Source of the DNA: CADCTM01 sp049671305
GTDB taxonomy: Bacteria > Cyanobacteriota > Cyanobacteriia > Cyanobacteriales > Coleofasciculaceae
Assembly (NCBI GenBank): GCA_049671305.1
Contig: JBATUR010000016.1
Coordinates: forward strand, 1-37,755
Direction: 5' to 3'
Length of the DNA stretch: 37,755 nt
Positions 1 to 8,789 of the stretch are shown here, in pieces (the stretch's first letter is position 1; each line of letters begins with the position of its first letter). Made by a program: the position numbers and the translations under genes. The notes below the pieces were generated by a model, which searched no databases, was not told the origin of the DNA, and was given only the letters and a program-made list of their open reading frames with translations.

Positions 1-863
1 AAAACATTACGACCAGAAATTTGACGCGCAGTACCATCAGGTAAATACTTAAGATATTCGGCTATTCGTTGTTGTGGTGTTTCAGATTGCCCTTGACGGC
101 TAATGCTGGTTGCTTGTTCTCCAACCACAACCAAGGTAGGTTGAGTAATAGATGCGATCGCTTTTTCATAATCTTGCCGCCAAAACCCAGCCAAAAAGGA
201 AAACACTGCATAACGACTTGCAGGATTAACCGCACCTTCAATCAGCGTATCTAACCATTGAGCATCAATTTTGCCGCTATCAGCAAACAACTGACGTGCT
301 GAAAATGACTCTAAAAATTTCCGACTACGCGCATAACGATAAAAGGAACTACCCAAAGGTGAGTCTAAAAGATTCCAGGTTACTTTTTGCTGCCAAGTTG
401 GAGTTTCTTGAGTAATTACTGCCCAAGCTGGCGGACCTGCTAATACTAAACTGTGAACTACGCTATCATCTTGTTGCAACACTGCCAGCGCTAAGGTTAA
501 CTCTGCCCCCTGTGCAAGCAAAATCACAGGTTTTTTGATCACTGTCTTAATTAAGTATTGCAACTGCCCTGCCCAATCTGCCGGAGTATAAGCAGCACGA
601 GGCATATCACTTTCGCCACATCCTAGTAAGTCTGGGTTATAAATAGCATTGCCATAACCTGCTTGACGCCACTCGTTACAAAAACGATGCCAAAAGTAGC
701 GGGATAACCCTACACCAATCGGATGCAGCAATAGTAAAGGAATGCTCTGGGTTGCCTCACTTGCCGGATAAAATTCGTAAGCACATTGGTAACCCTGCCA
801 AGTGTACACTTCTGAGGGTGGGTTGGTCATACTTGCAGTTGGTGGTGTGGGAGTGGCAGGCAT
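1..863 (-). CDS. Alpha/beta-fold hydrolase, C-terminus beyond window
   Basis: An open frame enters from the left edge and starts at an ATG at 863 (a second in-frame ATG lies at 830); at least 287 residues are visible. After a short Pro/Thr-rich leader the protein shows the alpha/beta-hydrolase core: the oxyanion-type HPIGVG motif, a LLGCGESDMP segment, a beta strand ending in LLAQGAEL at the place of the nucleophile elbow, and later TLVVVGEQ before the window edge. The elbow reads A-Q-G-A-E, so the expected Ser/Asp/Cys nucleophile position is Gly (507-509). The catalytic His would lie outside the window. It could be a non-catalytic or divergent member; the substrate cannot be told. Confidence 0.85.
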   Translation of the reverse strand, partial: MPATPTPPTASMTNPPSEVYTWQGYQCAYEFYPASEATQSIPLLLLHPIGVGLSRYFWHRFCNEWRQAGYGNAIYNPDLLGCGESDMPRAAYTPADWAGQLQYLIKTVIKKPVILLAQGAELTLALAVLQQDDSVVHSLVLAGPPAWAVITQETPTWQQKVTWNLLDSPLGSSFYRYARSRKFLESFSARQLFADSGKIDAQWLDTLIEGAVNPASRYAVFSFLAGFWRQDYEKAIASITQPTLVVVGEQATSISRQGQSETPQQRIAEYLKYLPDGTARQISGRNV

Positions 864-1056
864 AGTTGCTATTTTTTCTAACCAATAAAGGACTTTAGGG
901 CAAAGTTAACTTAATCTCCGATTTTGATTCGCGCTCATTGGTTTTCCTGAATATTTGTGATAATCAATTGCCCAGCTTACCGCTTTTTAGCAGAATCTGA
1001 TCAATTTTGCTCGATTTCCTTGCGGATATCGGTTTAGTGGAATAATATACAGATAG

Positions 1057-1083
1057 GTAATACAAGTCTTACGCCTGTATTAC
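1057..1083. repeat. 8-bp inverted repeat, possible operator or hairpin
   Basis: GTAATACA (1057-1064) and its exact complement TGTATTAC (1076-1083) are separated by 11 bases. It lies upstream of the leftward hydrolase gene and downstream of the leftward small gene. No T-run follows on either side, so a protein-binding dyad is as likely as a terminator. Confidence 0.4.
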
Positions 1084-1109
1084 TACTTGAAAGGTTCATA
1101 TGAGGAAAG

Positions 1110-1189
1110 GTGTTGCACTTTCTTTTAGGATGACTCGGTGCATCGGTATTTTGAAGTCTTTTTTAAATCATTCTTAGACTGTGCAACAC
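1110..1189. repeat. Long-range 9-bp inverted repeat enclosing a smaller stem
   Basis: GTGTTGCAC (1110-1118) pairs perfectly with GTGCAACAC (1181-1189). Between them AGTCT (1155-1159) can pair with AGACT (1176-1180), directly abutting the outer right arm. The layout would suit a folded RNA or a small palindromic mobile element; no known family is recognised. Confidence 0.4.
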
Positions 1190-1288
1190 TTCTGTAATCA
1201 TCTGTTCCTTGATTTTGTGGCAATATTAAGCGGTCATGCCTTAGCTGAGGTGTAATACGAAAAAATTAGCACCATTGACAACTGAATT

Positions 1289-1528
1289 TTAAGCCCAGGC
1301 TCCAACTTTGATTTCATTAAATTCTGAATGGACAGCCACAGAAGCGGTTGTATGATCACCAAAAATGGGATTATCAGTATTGAGTAGATCCAAAAGAATC
1401 TGGAAACTTTCTGAATCTAAATCCATCGTGCGTCCTCGATCACCATCAAAATAAGTCAGCCAAAAGTGACCTTTATTTTCTTGTGGTCGCCATAATGCCT
1501 GATAGCTAGTTATTCTTTTCATTTCCAT
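1289..1528 (-). CDS. Small conserved protein, tandem paralogue A
   Basis: 79 residues, starting at ATG 1528 (a second ATG at 1522 matches the paralogue's conserved Met-Lys-Arg). Function not recognised. It is soluble, with no signal or membrane segment, has an aromatic patch (WRPQENKGHFW) and ends in a GAW motif. By my hand alignment it is identical to the neighbouring 89-residue protein at about 55 of 77 positions, with the first 21 residues from MKR fully identical. The two genes lie head-to-tail on the same strand about 250 bp apart, indicating tandem duplication. Confidence 0.7.
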   Translation of the reverse strand: MEMKRITSYQALWRPQENKGHFWLTYFDGDRGRTMDLDSESFQILLDLLNTDNPIFGDHTTASVAVHSEFNEIKVGAWA

Positions 1529-1779
1529 TTATTGCTTCTTTTTCTACCCCTCTAGTCTCTTCTGTCTTACTCTATTCTTTTGTTTAGATATCATAAAGAA
1601 GTTGCAAGCTTCGATGAATATCTTTTAAATTCATTACTTGAGCAAATAGTTAAACCAATAAGTATTACTTGCCACGGTTTAAACCTCTTATAGCTGTATT
1701 GCCATCTAATTAAAAATTGTTATATTGTCTCTACAAACTTTCTTCGTCCTATTGTCATCAAAGATTAATGCAACTTTAA

Positions 1780-2049
1780 CTAAGACCAAGCACCCGTTTT
1801 CAGATCATTAGGTTGGGAATGTACAGCTACAGCAGAGGTAGTATGGTCAGCAAAAATCGGCTTATCTGTATCAAGTACCTTAATCATTGTCCGAAAACTT
1901 TCTGCATCTAAATCAATTGTACGTTCTCTATTGCCATCAAAATAGGTAAACCAAAAGTGACCTTTATTTTCTTGTGGTCTCCATAAAGCTTGATAGCTAG
2001 TTATTCTTTTCATTTGATCAGGCTTTTGCTCATCAGTAGTCTGAGTCAT
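1780..2049 (-). CDS. Small conserved protein, tandem paralogue B
   Basis: 89 residues, starting at ATG 2049. It carries a 12-residue N-terminal extension (MTQTTDEQKPDQ) relative to the downstream paralogue, then the same MKRITSYQALW core and the same GAW ending, here followed by Ser. Function not recognised; no domain, signal peptide or membrane helix is visible. The gap to paralogue A is AT-rich with no obvious terminator, so the two may be co-transcribed or separately expressed. Confidence 0.7.
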   Translation of the reverse strand: MTQTTDEQKPDQMKRITSYQALWRPQENKGHFWFTYFDGNRERTIDLDAESFRTMIKVLDTDKPIFADHTTSAVAVHSQPNDLKTGAWS

Positions 2050-2175
2050 ATTTGGGGGTTATCTTAAGAATTTTTCCGCTATTCTAGTCTATCCTGCCCT
2101 GGAGCAATACCTAAATACTACCAAGAGTAAATAAACTTCAATGTAAGAAAAGCCATTTTGGGCGCTCAAACAAGA

Positions 2176-2934
2176 CTAATATACAGTACTGATGCGGCTT
2201 AAAAAAGCTTGTAGGCGATCGCTTTTTGGCGAATTCATGATCTGTCGTGCGGGTCCTTCTTCTGCCACCAAACCTTGATGCATAAACAATACCCGACTTG
2301 CCACTTCACGGGCAAACTGCATCTCATGAGTCACCACAACCATTGTCATGCCTTCTTCTGCCAGTTGCCGCATTACTTGCAATACTTCCCCCACCAATTC
2401 TGGATCGAGAGCGCTAGTTGGCTCATCAAAGAGCATAATTAAAGGATTCATGCACAAACTACGCGCAATAGCAACCCGTTGCTTTTGTCCTCCAGATAAC
2501 TGCTCAGGATAAGCTGCTGCCTTGTCTGGCAAACCCACCTTTTCCAAATAAAATCGCGCTTGCTTTTCACTTTCAGATTTATCAGTTCCCAATACCTGAC
2601 GCGGTGCTAATGTCAAATTATCTAACACACTTAGATGAGGAAACAAATTAAACTGCTGAAACACCATACCAACTTGTGCCCGCAGTCTTCGCAATTGTTT
2701 ATGATCAAAATTAGGCTGGGATAAATCAATGCCATTTACCACCAAGCGCCCCGCATTAATTGTCTCCAAGCGGTTGAAACAGCGCAGCAGCGTACTTTTA
2801 CCACAACCTGAAGAACCTATTACCGCAACGACTTCACCCCGGTTTATTGAGCCGCTGATGCCTTGTAATACCCTTAAGGAACCAAAGCTTTTTTCAAGAT
2901 TATCAAAAGCGATCGCGGGGGCAGAGTCTTGCAT
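2176..2934 (-). CDS. Amino-acid ABC transporter ATP-binding protein (GlnQ/HisP type)
   Basis: A 252-residue ATPase energising uptake of a polar amino acid at the inner membrane. Visible in order: Walker A GSSGCGKST, Q-loop VFQQFNLFPHLSVLDN typical of the polar amino-acid group, signature LSGGQKQR, Walker B LIMLFDEPTSALD, and the switch His in VVVTHEM. The length fits the family. I chose ATG at 2934; an in-frame TTG two codons upstream (2940) is possible. It is transcribed away from the binding-protein and permease genes, sharing the upstream region 2935-3083. The substrate is unresolved; the family serves Gln, His, Arg or general polar amino acids. Confidence 0.95.
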   Translation of the reverse strand: MQDSAPAIAFDNLEKSFGSLRVLQGISGSINRGEVVAVIGSSGCGKSTLLRCFNRLETINAGRLVVNGIDLSQPNFDHKQLRRLRAQVGMVFQQFNLFPHLSVLDNLTLAPRQVLGTDKSESEKQARFYLEKVGLPDKAAAYPEQLSGGQKQRVAIARSLCMNPLIMLFDEPTSALDPELVGEVLQVMRQLAEEGMTMVVVTHEMQFAREVASRVLFMHQGLVAEEGPARQIMNSPKSDRLQAFLSRISTVY

Positions 2935-3083
2935 CGGCAAATCTACTGTACTAGTTGCTTTAGTAATAATTGTAGTGGTTACAAGATTTAATTAGGAGAA
3001 AGCCTCAGACTAATGAATAAGTTATCATCAATTGCTATAAGCAAGACTGGCACAGGCAGAACCTAAGAGGAGATACACGAAAT

Positions 3084-3881
3084 ATGACTAGATTAAGAAA
3101 AAGTTGGTTACAACAGTTAGTGCTTGCCCTTAGCTGTTTGGTATTAGTGGTTGCTTGTAATAATACATCGGAAACATCTGGAGCTAAAACTTTAAAAGTA
3201 GCAATTGATCCGACTTTTGCGCCTTTTGAATTTCAAAAAGATGGCAAGTTGCAAGGTTTTGATGTGGACTTGATTAATAGTATCGGTAAAGCCGCCGGTT
3301 TCCAGCCTCAGTATGAGACGATGCGTTTTGATGCCATGATTGGATCATTGCAAGCAGGCAGTGTTGATGCTGCGGTTGCTGGGATGACGATTACGGCTGA
3401 ACGTGCTAAAACTGTAGACTTCTCTAAGCCTTATTTTAGATCAGGATTAGCGATCGCCATTTCTGACAAAAGTAAAAATATTGGCAAGTTAGACGATCTT
3501 AAAAATAAAAGAGTTGCCGTCCAAATTGGCACAACCAGCGCCAAGAAAGCTAAAACAATTCCTGGTGTAAAAATCTCTACCTTTGATACTTCAGACTTAG
3601 CACTTCAGGAACTTTCTAACGGTAATGTCGATGCTGTAATTAATGATCGTCCAGTTACACTTTACGCCTTCCAAACCGGAAATTTGAAAGGATTAAAAGT
3701 CGTAGGAGAATTGCTTACTGAGGAATATTACGGCATTGCCTTACCAAAAAATTCCCCAAATTTAGCCTTAATTAATCAAGGCTTAGAAACTATTATTAAA
3801 GATGGAACTTATGCCACAATTTACAAAAAGTGGTTTAATGAAGAACCAGCCAAACTTCCTGATGCCGCGCCTTTGAAATAG
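3084..3881 (+). CDS. Amino-acid ABC transporter substrate-binding lipoprotein
   Basis: 265 residues of the SBP family 3 fold. An N-terminal signal with a lipobox (LVVAC, lipidated Cys25) anchors it at the periplasmic face of the membrane. The mature part opens with KVAIDPTFAPFEFQKDGKLQGFDVDL, in keeping with the ligand-binding lobe of polar amino-acid receptors, and contains the usual GMTITAERAKTVDFSKPY segment. A Shine-Dalgarno-like GAGGAG lies just before ATG 3084. The permease follows after 27 bp, so the two form an operon; the ATPase is divergent. Confidence 0.95.
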   Translation: MTRLRKSWLQQLVLALSCLVLVVACNNTSETSGAKTLKVAIDPTFAPFEFQKDGKLQGFDVDLINSIGKAAGFQPQYETMRFDAMIGSLQAGSVDAAVAGMTITAERAKTVDFSKPYFRSGLAIAISDKSKNIGKLDDLKNKRVAVQIGTTSAKKAKTIPGVKISTFDTSDLALQELSNGNVDAVINDRPVTLYAFQTGNLKGLKVVGELLTEEYYGIALPKNSPNLALINQGLETIIKDGTYATIYKKWFNEEPAKLPDAAPLK

Positions 3882-3908
3882 TCAGTATTATCCTAATATT
3901 TTAATCTT

Positions 3909-4619
3909 GTGGTTGAATCGATTCAAGTCATCTTATCTGCCCTACCAGCATTACTTGCCGGTGCAATTGTCACACTACAACTAACAATTTTCTCGGCTAT
4001 TTTTGGCATGGTTGGCGGTTCCTTAATGGCGCTTGCCCGTCTTTCACCTTCGGCACCTTTACGTTGGTTTGCCCGTATTTATATCGACTTTTTCCGGGGG
4101 ACGCCTTTATTAGTGCAGTTGTTCATGATTTACTTTGGATTACCTGCAATAGTACAGCAAGCTTTTGGCTTTCCTTTAAGATGGGATCGTTTCACTGCCG
4201 GAGTTGTGGCACTAGGTTTTAATAGTTCAGCATATATTGCCGAAATCATGCGTGCAGGCATACAATCAATTGATTTAGGGCAATCAGAAGCATCTCAGTC
4301 ACTAGGTTTAAGTTCAGTTCAAACCCTGCGCTATGTTGTGTTTCCTCAAGCTTTGCGACGGATGTTGCCACCCTTGGGTAATGAGTTTATCACAATGTTG
4401 AAAGATACGAGCTTGGTGGCAGTTATTGGCTTTGAAGAGTTACTTCGTAAAGGACAATTGATTGTTGCTCAAAACTACCAAGCTTTTCAAATTTATCTCG
4501 CCGTTGCCTTGATTTATTTAGTGCTGACAATCTTTTCTTCAAGGATATTTAGTCTTTTAGAAGATTGGATGAATCCTATTAAACGGGCAAAAAAAGCTAA
4601 TAATCAAACTGTAAACTAG
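3909..4619 (+). CDS. Amino-acid ABC transporter permease (HisM/GlnP type)
   Basis: 236 residues, with several hydrophobic membrane segments. It contains the polar amino-acid permease signature around YIDFFRGTPLLVQLF and the EAA loop (EASQSLGLSSVQTLRYVVFPQA, the contact site for the ATPase). The start is GTG at 3909; there is no good upstream ATG in frame. It is co-oriented with and 27 bp downstream of the binding-protein gene. A single permease gene is present, so it presumably works as a homodimer. Confidence 0.95.
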   Translation: MVESIQVILSALPALLAGAIVTLQLTIFSAIFGMVGGSLMALARLSPSAPLRWFARIYIDFFRGTPLLVQLFMIYFGLPAIVQQAFGFPLRWDRFTAGVVALGFNSSAYIAEIMRAGIQSIDLGQSEASQSLGLSSVQTLRYVVFPQALRRMLPPLGNEFITMLKDTSLVAVIGFEELLRKGQLIVAQNYQAFQIYLAVALIYLVLTIFSSRIFSLLEDWMNPIKRAKKANNQTVN

Positions 4620-4677
4620 CTTTTTAATTCAGCTAAACCACGCCAATTGGAGTGCAAAAAGTCTTTCCATAACAGGA

Positions 4678-4709
4678 TTTTTTAGAGCGACTTAAATTTT
4701 TCTAAAAAA
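4678..4709. terminator. AT-rich hairpin between convergent genes
   Basis: TTTTTTAGA (4678-4686) pairs exactly with TCTAAAAAA (4701-4709) across a 14-base loop. It lies between the ends of the rightward permease and the leftward cyclase, so it could act as a bidirectional terminator. Confidence 0.5.
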
Positions 4710-4819
4710 CTATTATTCATAATAATTATACCACTAAAAATCAGCAAATTAATCGTAACTCACTGAGATTTTTTGTCAAAATAATTAATTAAAAGTAAAT
4801 TCTTTCTAGGCAACACCAA

Positions 4820-6229
4820 CTAAGCAAAAAAACCATCCCAAGTTACCTCAGTTGGCGGCGACATCAACCCTAATCTTGCCTGACAACGTTCTAAATAAAG
4901 CTGTGCAACACTATCAGCCTGATTTTGTTCAAGCACTTGCTCAAAATGTTTTAATGCCTGCACAAAATCTTCTTGAAACCACGCCTCAATCCCTAAATTA
5001 TAGCAAGATTGAGCTTGCAGCTTTAGCCGATCCAAACATTGAGTTTGTGTTCCCAAAACTTCGTATAACTCAAGTACAATTTGCTTACCACGAGGCGTTA
5101 CACGATCAACCCAGCGACAAGGATAAATTGTTGCAGAAAGATCGGGAGTTTTGCTGCCATTTTTCAGATTAATTTCAGGACTTTGATAACTAGTTTGTAA
5201 GTGATTAATCGTTGTATGACTTGCAAGAATTGGACAACCATAAAGCTTAGTTAATTCTTCTAGACGAGCAGCAGTATTGACAACATCACCAATAACCGTA
5301 GAATCCATACGTTGCTCAGATCCAACAGTGCCAATTAAACCAATTCCGGTGTGAATACCAATACCAACTTGAATTAATTCTTCCAAATTATACTGGAAGC
5401 GATCGCTATTAAATTCCTGCAAACTTTTCTGCATTGCCACCGCCGCTTTGAGAGCATCTTCAGCATGGCTTTGTGCACGATCAAAAACTGCAAAAATAGC
5501 ATCGCCCAAAAACTTATCAACAAAGCCATTATGAGCAGCAATTGCCTGACTCATCTGAGTAAAAAAAGCATTTAACCACTCAAAAGTTTCCATTGCTGAT
5601 TGTGATTCGGCAATCGAAGTAAAGCCCCGAATATCACAAAATAAAACAGTAAGTTCTTCCTCATGAGCATTGCCCAGTTGAATAGATTCTACCCCGCGAG
5701 GAGCAATGCGATTTAAAAATTGTTCCGGCACAAACAAGCGAAACTTTTCCGAAATATAATCATTCGCTTCCCAAGCTGCCGCAATTTGATGCCGAGATTG
5801 CTCTTTAACTAACTGCTTAATTTCTGATTGTACTTGTTGCGATCGCATTTGATGCAAACGCAAAACACTCTTAATCTTTGCCAACAACATCTTGCTATTA
5901 ATCGGTTTTGTCAGATAATCATCTCCCATCATCTCCAACCCCCGCAAGCGAGAATCATCATCATCCAACGCCGTCAAAAAAATTATCGGTATCCCTTGTA
6001 AACGCTCATCTTCACGTAAACGGCGGCAAACTTCAAAACCGTCCATGAGCGGCATCATTACATCCAGTAAAATCAAATCTGGAATAGATTCAGCAGCAAT
6101 TGCTAAGGCTTCGCTTCCTGACGCCGCTAATAGAGGAACATAATCTTCACACAACAATAACTCTTCTAGTAAGAATAAATTACTGGGGTCGTCATCGACG
6201 AGCAGAATACGGGGCGCAGCGTTTGCCAT
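4820..6229 (-). CDS. Response regulator with class III adenylate/guanylate cyclase output
   Basis: 469 residues from ATG 6229; an upstream in-frame ATG at 6358 would add 43 residues that do not belong to the receiver fold, so I rejected it. Receiver domain at about 5-125: acidic residues Asp12-Asp14, phospho-acceptor Asp56 in LILLDVMMP, Thr86 and Lys108. A linker follows, then the cyclase domain at about 190-370 with both metal Asps (FCDIRGFT, FLGDAIF), the base-recognising Lys in FVDKFLGD, Thr in STVIGD, and the transition-state Asn/Arg in VVNTAARLE. These residues favour ATP, so cAMP is the inferred product. The last 60 residues look TPR-like. It lies downstream of a hybrid kinase on the same strand, a plausible phosphodonor. 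Confidence 0.93.
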   Translation of the reverse strand: MANAAPRILLVDDDPSNLFLLEELLLCEDYVPLLAASGSEALAIAAESIPDLILLDVMMPLMDGFEVCRRLREDERLQGIPIIFLTALDDDDSRLRGLEMMGDDYLTKPINSKMLLAKIKSVLRLHQMRSQQVQSEIKQLVKEQSRHQIAAAWEANDYISEKFRLFVPEQFLNRIAPRGVESIQLGNAHEEELTVLFCDIRGFTSIAESQSAMETFEWLNAFFTQMSQAIAAHNGFVDKFLGDAIFAVFDRAQSHAEDALKAAVAMQKSLQEFNSDRFQYNLEELIQVGIGIHTGIGLIGTVGSEQRMDSTVIGDVVNTAARLEELTKLYGCPILASHTTINHLQTSYQSPEINLKNGSKTPDLSATIYPCRWVDRVTPRGKQIVLELYEVLGTQTQCLDRLKLQAQSCYNLGIEAWFQEDFVQALKHFEQVLEQNQADSVAQLYLERCQARLGLMSPPTEVTWDGFFA

Positions 6230-6575
6230 GAACCTAACAAGAATATTTATAACTAAATTAAAGAAGACAGCCTTAGTGCAAAAACCACCCTTAAGAGTAG
6301 ATGCAAAAAGTTGATCTCTTTTCCTTTTGATAAAACTGTGCAGCAGGGCGAAACTCAACTCAATTCCTGTTGTAGATGCCCCCTGAATCCCATGCCCTTG
6401 CTCTCGTCAGCTCTTATTAACAATAGTGACACTGATTAAGGTTTAACTTGTGGGTTGGGTGCCAAAAAGAACAATATATCTTTCTTAACATATGCAACCC
6501 CCTCAACAATGGCAATGCCCTGAAGGCATATTTCCTGAACTGCAGGAAAGAACCGTTAAGCTTTGGATTAATAGA
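6230..6575. other. Leader of the cyclase gene with tandem hairpins
   Basis: No credible gene. It separates the leftward kinase from the leftward cyclase and contains two adjacent hairpins: ATGCC/GGCAT (6515-6529) and TTTCCTG/CAGGAAA (6531-6549). No T-run follows them on the minus strand, so they may be mRNA processing or stability elements rather than a terminator. Confidence 0.5.
6515..6549. repeat. Two adjacent short hairpins
   Basis: ATGCC (6515-6519) pairs with GGCAT (6525-6529) around a 5-base loop; one base later TTTCCTG (6531-6537) pairs with CAGGAAA (6543-6549), also around 5 bases. They begin 27 bp beyond the kinase stop codon on the minus strand. Confidence 0.5.
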
Positions 6576-8789
6576 TTACTCAAGCAAAGAACGCACAGTA
6601 GTAATCACTTTTTCTAATTCTAAAGGCTTACTCAAGTAATCATCAGCCCCAGCCTCAAAACAAAGCGAGCGATCGCCTGGCATAGCCATTGCCGTCACCG
6701 CCACCACCGGCACCTTTTGCCACACCGAGTCAGCTTTTAACTGCCGAATTAGCTCAAACCCATCCACCCCAGGCAGTTGAATATCCATCAAAATCAAGTC
6801 AGGCAGCGACTCAAGCCTTAATTGCTTAATCATTGAAAGCATTGTCTCACCATCATCAATCATCTCCACCAAATAACCCTCAAGTTCTAGCACTTCCAAA
6901 ATCAGCGCCTGATTGAAAGGTTGATCTTCCACAACCAATATTCGTTTAGCATTCCCTAGATCCGGTGAAGTTTTGAGAGAAGAATCTGTTTTTACATCAG
7001 CTTTCCTCTGATCAGTAGCGGTTAAACTAGCCCTCAATTCCGTCAATGGCAACCAAACCCGAAACCGACTGCCCACATTTTCCTCGGAAACCACAGAAAC
7101 CGTACCACCGTGGAGTTCTGCCAATCGCTTCGTCAAAGCAAGTCCTAATCCTGTACCTTCATGACGGCGTGTCAAAGAAGAATCAACCTGCTGAAATGGT
7201 CGAAATAACAAACGCAACTTATCTTCGGCAATACCAATGCCACTATCACTGACCTCAAGACATAAATAAGGCGTACTAGAATTAACCGGACTGCGATCGG
7301 GTCTAACTTCCTGTTGTAGCTGAAAACCATATAACAAACTGCCTGCCAGCTTCACAGTGCCACTTTCTGGGGTAAATTTCACGGCATTAGAGAGCAAATT
7401 AATTAAAATTTGGCAGACACGACGTTCATCTAAAAAAGCCCTGTCTAAACGCGAGTCAAGTTCCACAGACAAGGATAATCGTTTCTTCTCAGCACGCGGC
7501 TGAATCATCTTCAAACACTGTTCAAATATAGGTTGTAGCGCAACCGCCCTTAGATCAAGCTCGGTTTTTCCGGCTTCAATTTTCGATAAATCCAGAATAT
7601 CGTTAATTAACTGCAGCAAATGCCTGCCGCTAGTTTCAATTGCCTTAACATGATTAATCTGACGTGGTGCCAAAGTGCCACCAGCACCCCGCTGCAACAA
7701 ATCAGAGAATCCCAAAATACTATTAAGAGGTGTCCTTAATTCATGGGACATCGAGGCAAGAAACTCAGATTTCAACTGAGACGCCCGTTCTAATTCTTCA
7801 TTGGCTTGACGTAGGTGTTCTTGAGCTGTAGCACGTTCAATTGCCACACCCAAAGTCCGGCAAGCTGCTGACAACATATCATGTTGTGTCGCTTCCTGAA
7901 GCTTTTTCCCGGAGCGAGATTCCAAAGTTAAAACACCAATAATTTTGCCTGTAGCACTGGGAATGGGAAAAATGCCTAGTTGACCAATTCCAGGATGACG
8001 GAATGCCTCAACAGCTTGGGGATGATTGTGGTAGTCTTCTACAAATAGTGGCTTACCAGTGGCTACAACCTCCCACAACAGCCCTTGACCATAGCTTAAG
8101 CCTCGATGTAGCATCGCATCCATTTCTTGGGCTACTCGCGTGCCGTAGGTGGCAATGAACTGGCTAGAGATTTTATTGGTTAGCAGACCGGCAGAGGCGT
8201 TTTTGCCCTCACCATTAATTACTTTGACATCTCCAAAAGCAGCGTCCATTGTCTGCACCAGGTAGGATAGGGCAAATTCTCCAATTTCACTCAAATCGCT
8301 AGCAGGTTGCAGCCTTTCTGTCAATTCTTGCAAAAATCTTAGGCGTTTGATTTCGGCGTTCAAACTCGCCTGCATTTGCAGTTCTTGTTGTTGGGATCGT
8401 TCAATGACGGTAACATCCCGAAAGGTTAATAAGCGTCCGCCGGTGGAGGTGGTAGTTATGTTGACTTCTAAATGAATTTCGTTGAGTTGTTTGAGTGCAA
8501 AGGCAATATTTTCGGTTGACAGTAGGCTGGCTAAAATTTGTTTGGCTTGAGATTTATTGAGGTAGCCCTGGGCAACAACCTGAGCGCAAACGTCATAAAA
8601 GGCTGGCTTTTGAGCTAGCCAGTTGGCACAGAGCCCCCACTTTTGGGTTAATTGTTGATTGAACAAAACTAGATGGTGCGACGAGTCAAGAAGTGCGATC
8701 GCTCTGTCCACCTGGTTTATGATTAGTTGTTGCTCTGCTTTTAGTTGTTGTAAATGCCGCTCAATTTGCTCAGGTTGCATAATTTTCAT
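6576..8789 (-). CDS. Hybrid sensor histidine kinase (PAS-like, GAF, HisKA, HATPase, receiver)
   Basis: 737 residues, cytoplasmic (no membrane segment). In order: a PAS-like sensor (about 15-130), a short coil, a GAF-like domain (about 160-320), a dimerisation helix with phospho-acceptor His349 in SMSHELRTPLNS, an ATPase domain with N box NLLSNAVKF, DSGIGI and GTGLGLAL, and a C-terminal receiver with RILVVEDQP and phospho-acceptor Asp669 in LILMDIQLPG. No Hpt domain is seen, so onward transfer would need a separate Hpt protein or direct HisKA-to-regulator transfer. The start is ATG 8789, with another Met three codons on. It lies about 350 bp upstream of the receiver-cyclase gene on the same strand. 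Confidence 0.95.
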   Translation of the reverse strand: MKIMQPEQIERHLQQLKAEQQLIINQVDRAIALLDSSHHLVLFNQQLTQKWGLCANWLAQKPAFYDVCAQVVAQGYLNKSQAKQILASLLSTENIAFALKQLNEIHLEVNITTTSTGGRLLTFRDVTVIERSQQQELQMQASLNAEIKRLRFLQELTERLQPASDLSEIGEFALSYLVQTMDAAFGDVKVINGEGKNASAGLLTNKISSQFIATYGTRVAQEMDAMLHRGLSYGQGLLWEVVATGKPLFVEDYHNHPQAVEAFRHPGIGQLGIFPIPSATGKIIGVLTLESRSGKKLQEATQHDMLSAACRTLGVAIERATAQEHLRQANEELERASQLKSEFLASMSHELRTPLNSILGFSDLLQRGAGGTLAPRQINHVKAIETSGRHLLQLINDILDLSKIEAGKTELDLRAVALQPIFEQCLKMIQPRAEKKRLSLSVELDSRLDRAFLDERRVCQILINLLSNAVKFTPESGTVKLAGSLLYGFQLQQEVRPDRSPVNSSTPYLCLEVSDSGIGIAEDKLRLLFRPFQQVDSSLTRRHEGTGLGLALTKRLAELHGGTVSVVSEENVGSRFRVWLPLTELRASLTATDQRKADVKTDSSLKTSPDLGNAKRILVVEDQPFNQALILEVLELEGYLVEMIDDGETMLSMIKQLRLESLPDLILMDIQLPGVDGFELIRQLKADSVWQKVPVVAVTAMAMPGDRSLCFEAGADDYLSKPLELEKVITTVRSLLE

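Larger units (their letters stand above)
864..1288. other. Gene-free stretch with dyad repeats
   Basis: No credible reading frame. It must contain the promoter of the leftward hydrolase gene and the 3' end of the leftward small gene. It holds two inverted repeats, at 1057-1083 and 1110-1189, and the word GTAATAC three times (1057, its complement at 1077, and 1252). Confidence 0.6.

Noticed and set aside
4852..5172. Rightward 106-codon frame under the cyclase gene
   Set aside because: It is wholly antisense to the well-supported cyclase coding sequence and has no domain of its own.
6230..6358. Upstream start of the receiver-cyclase (43 extra residues)
   Set aside because: The extra segment precedes a receiver domain that normally begins a few residues before RILLVDDD; ATG 6229 fits better.
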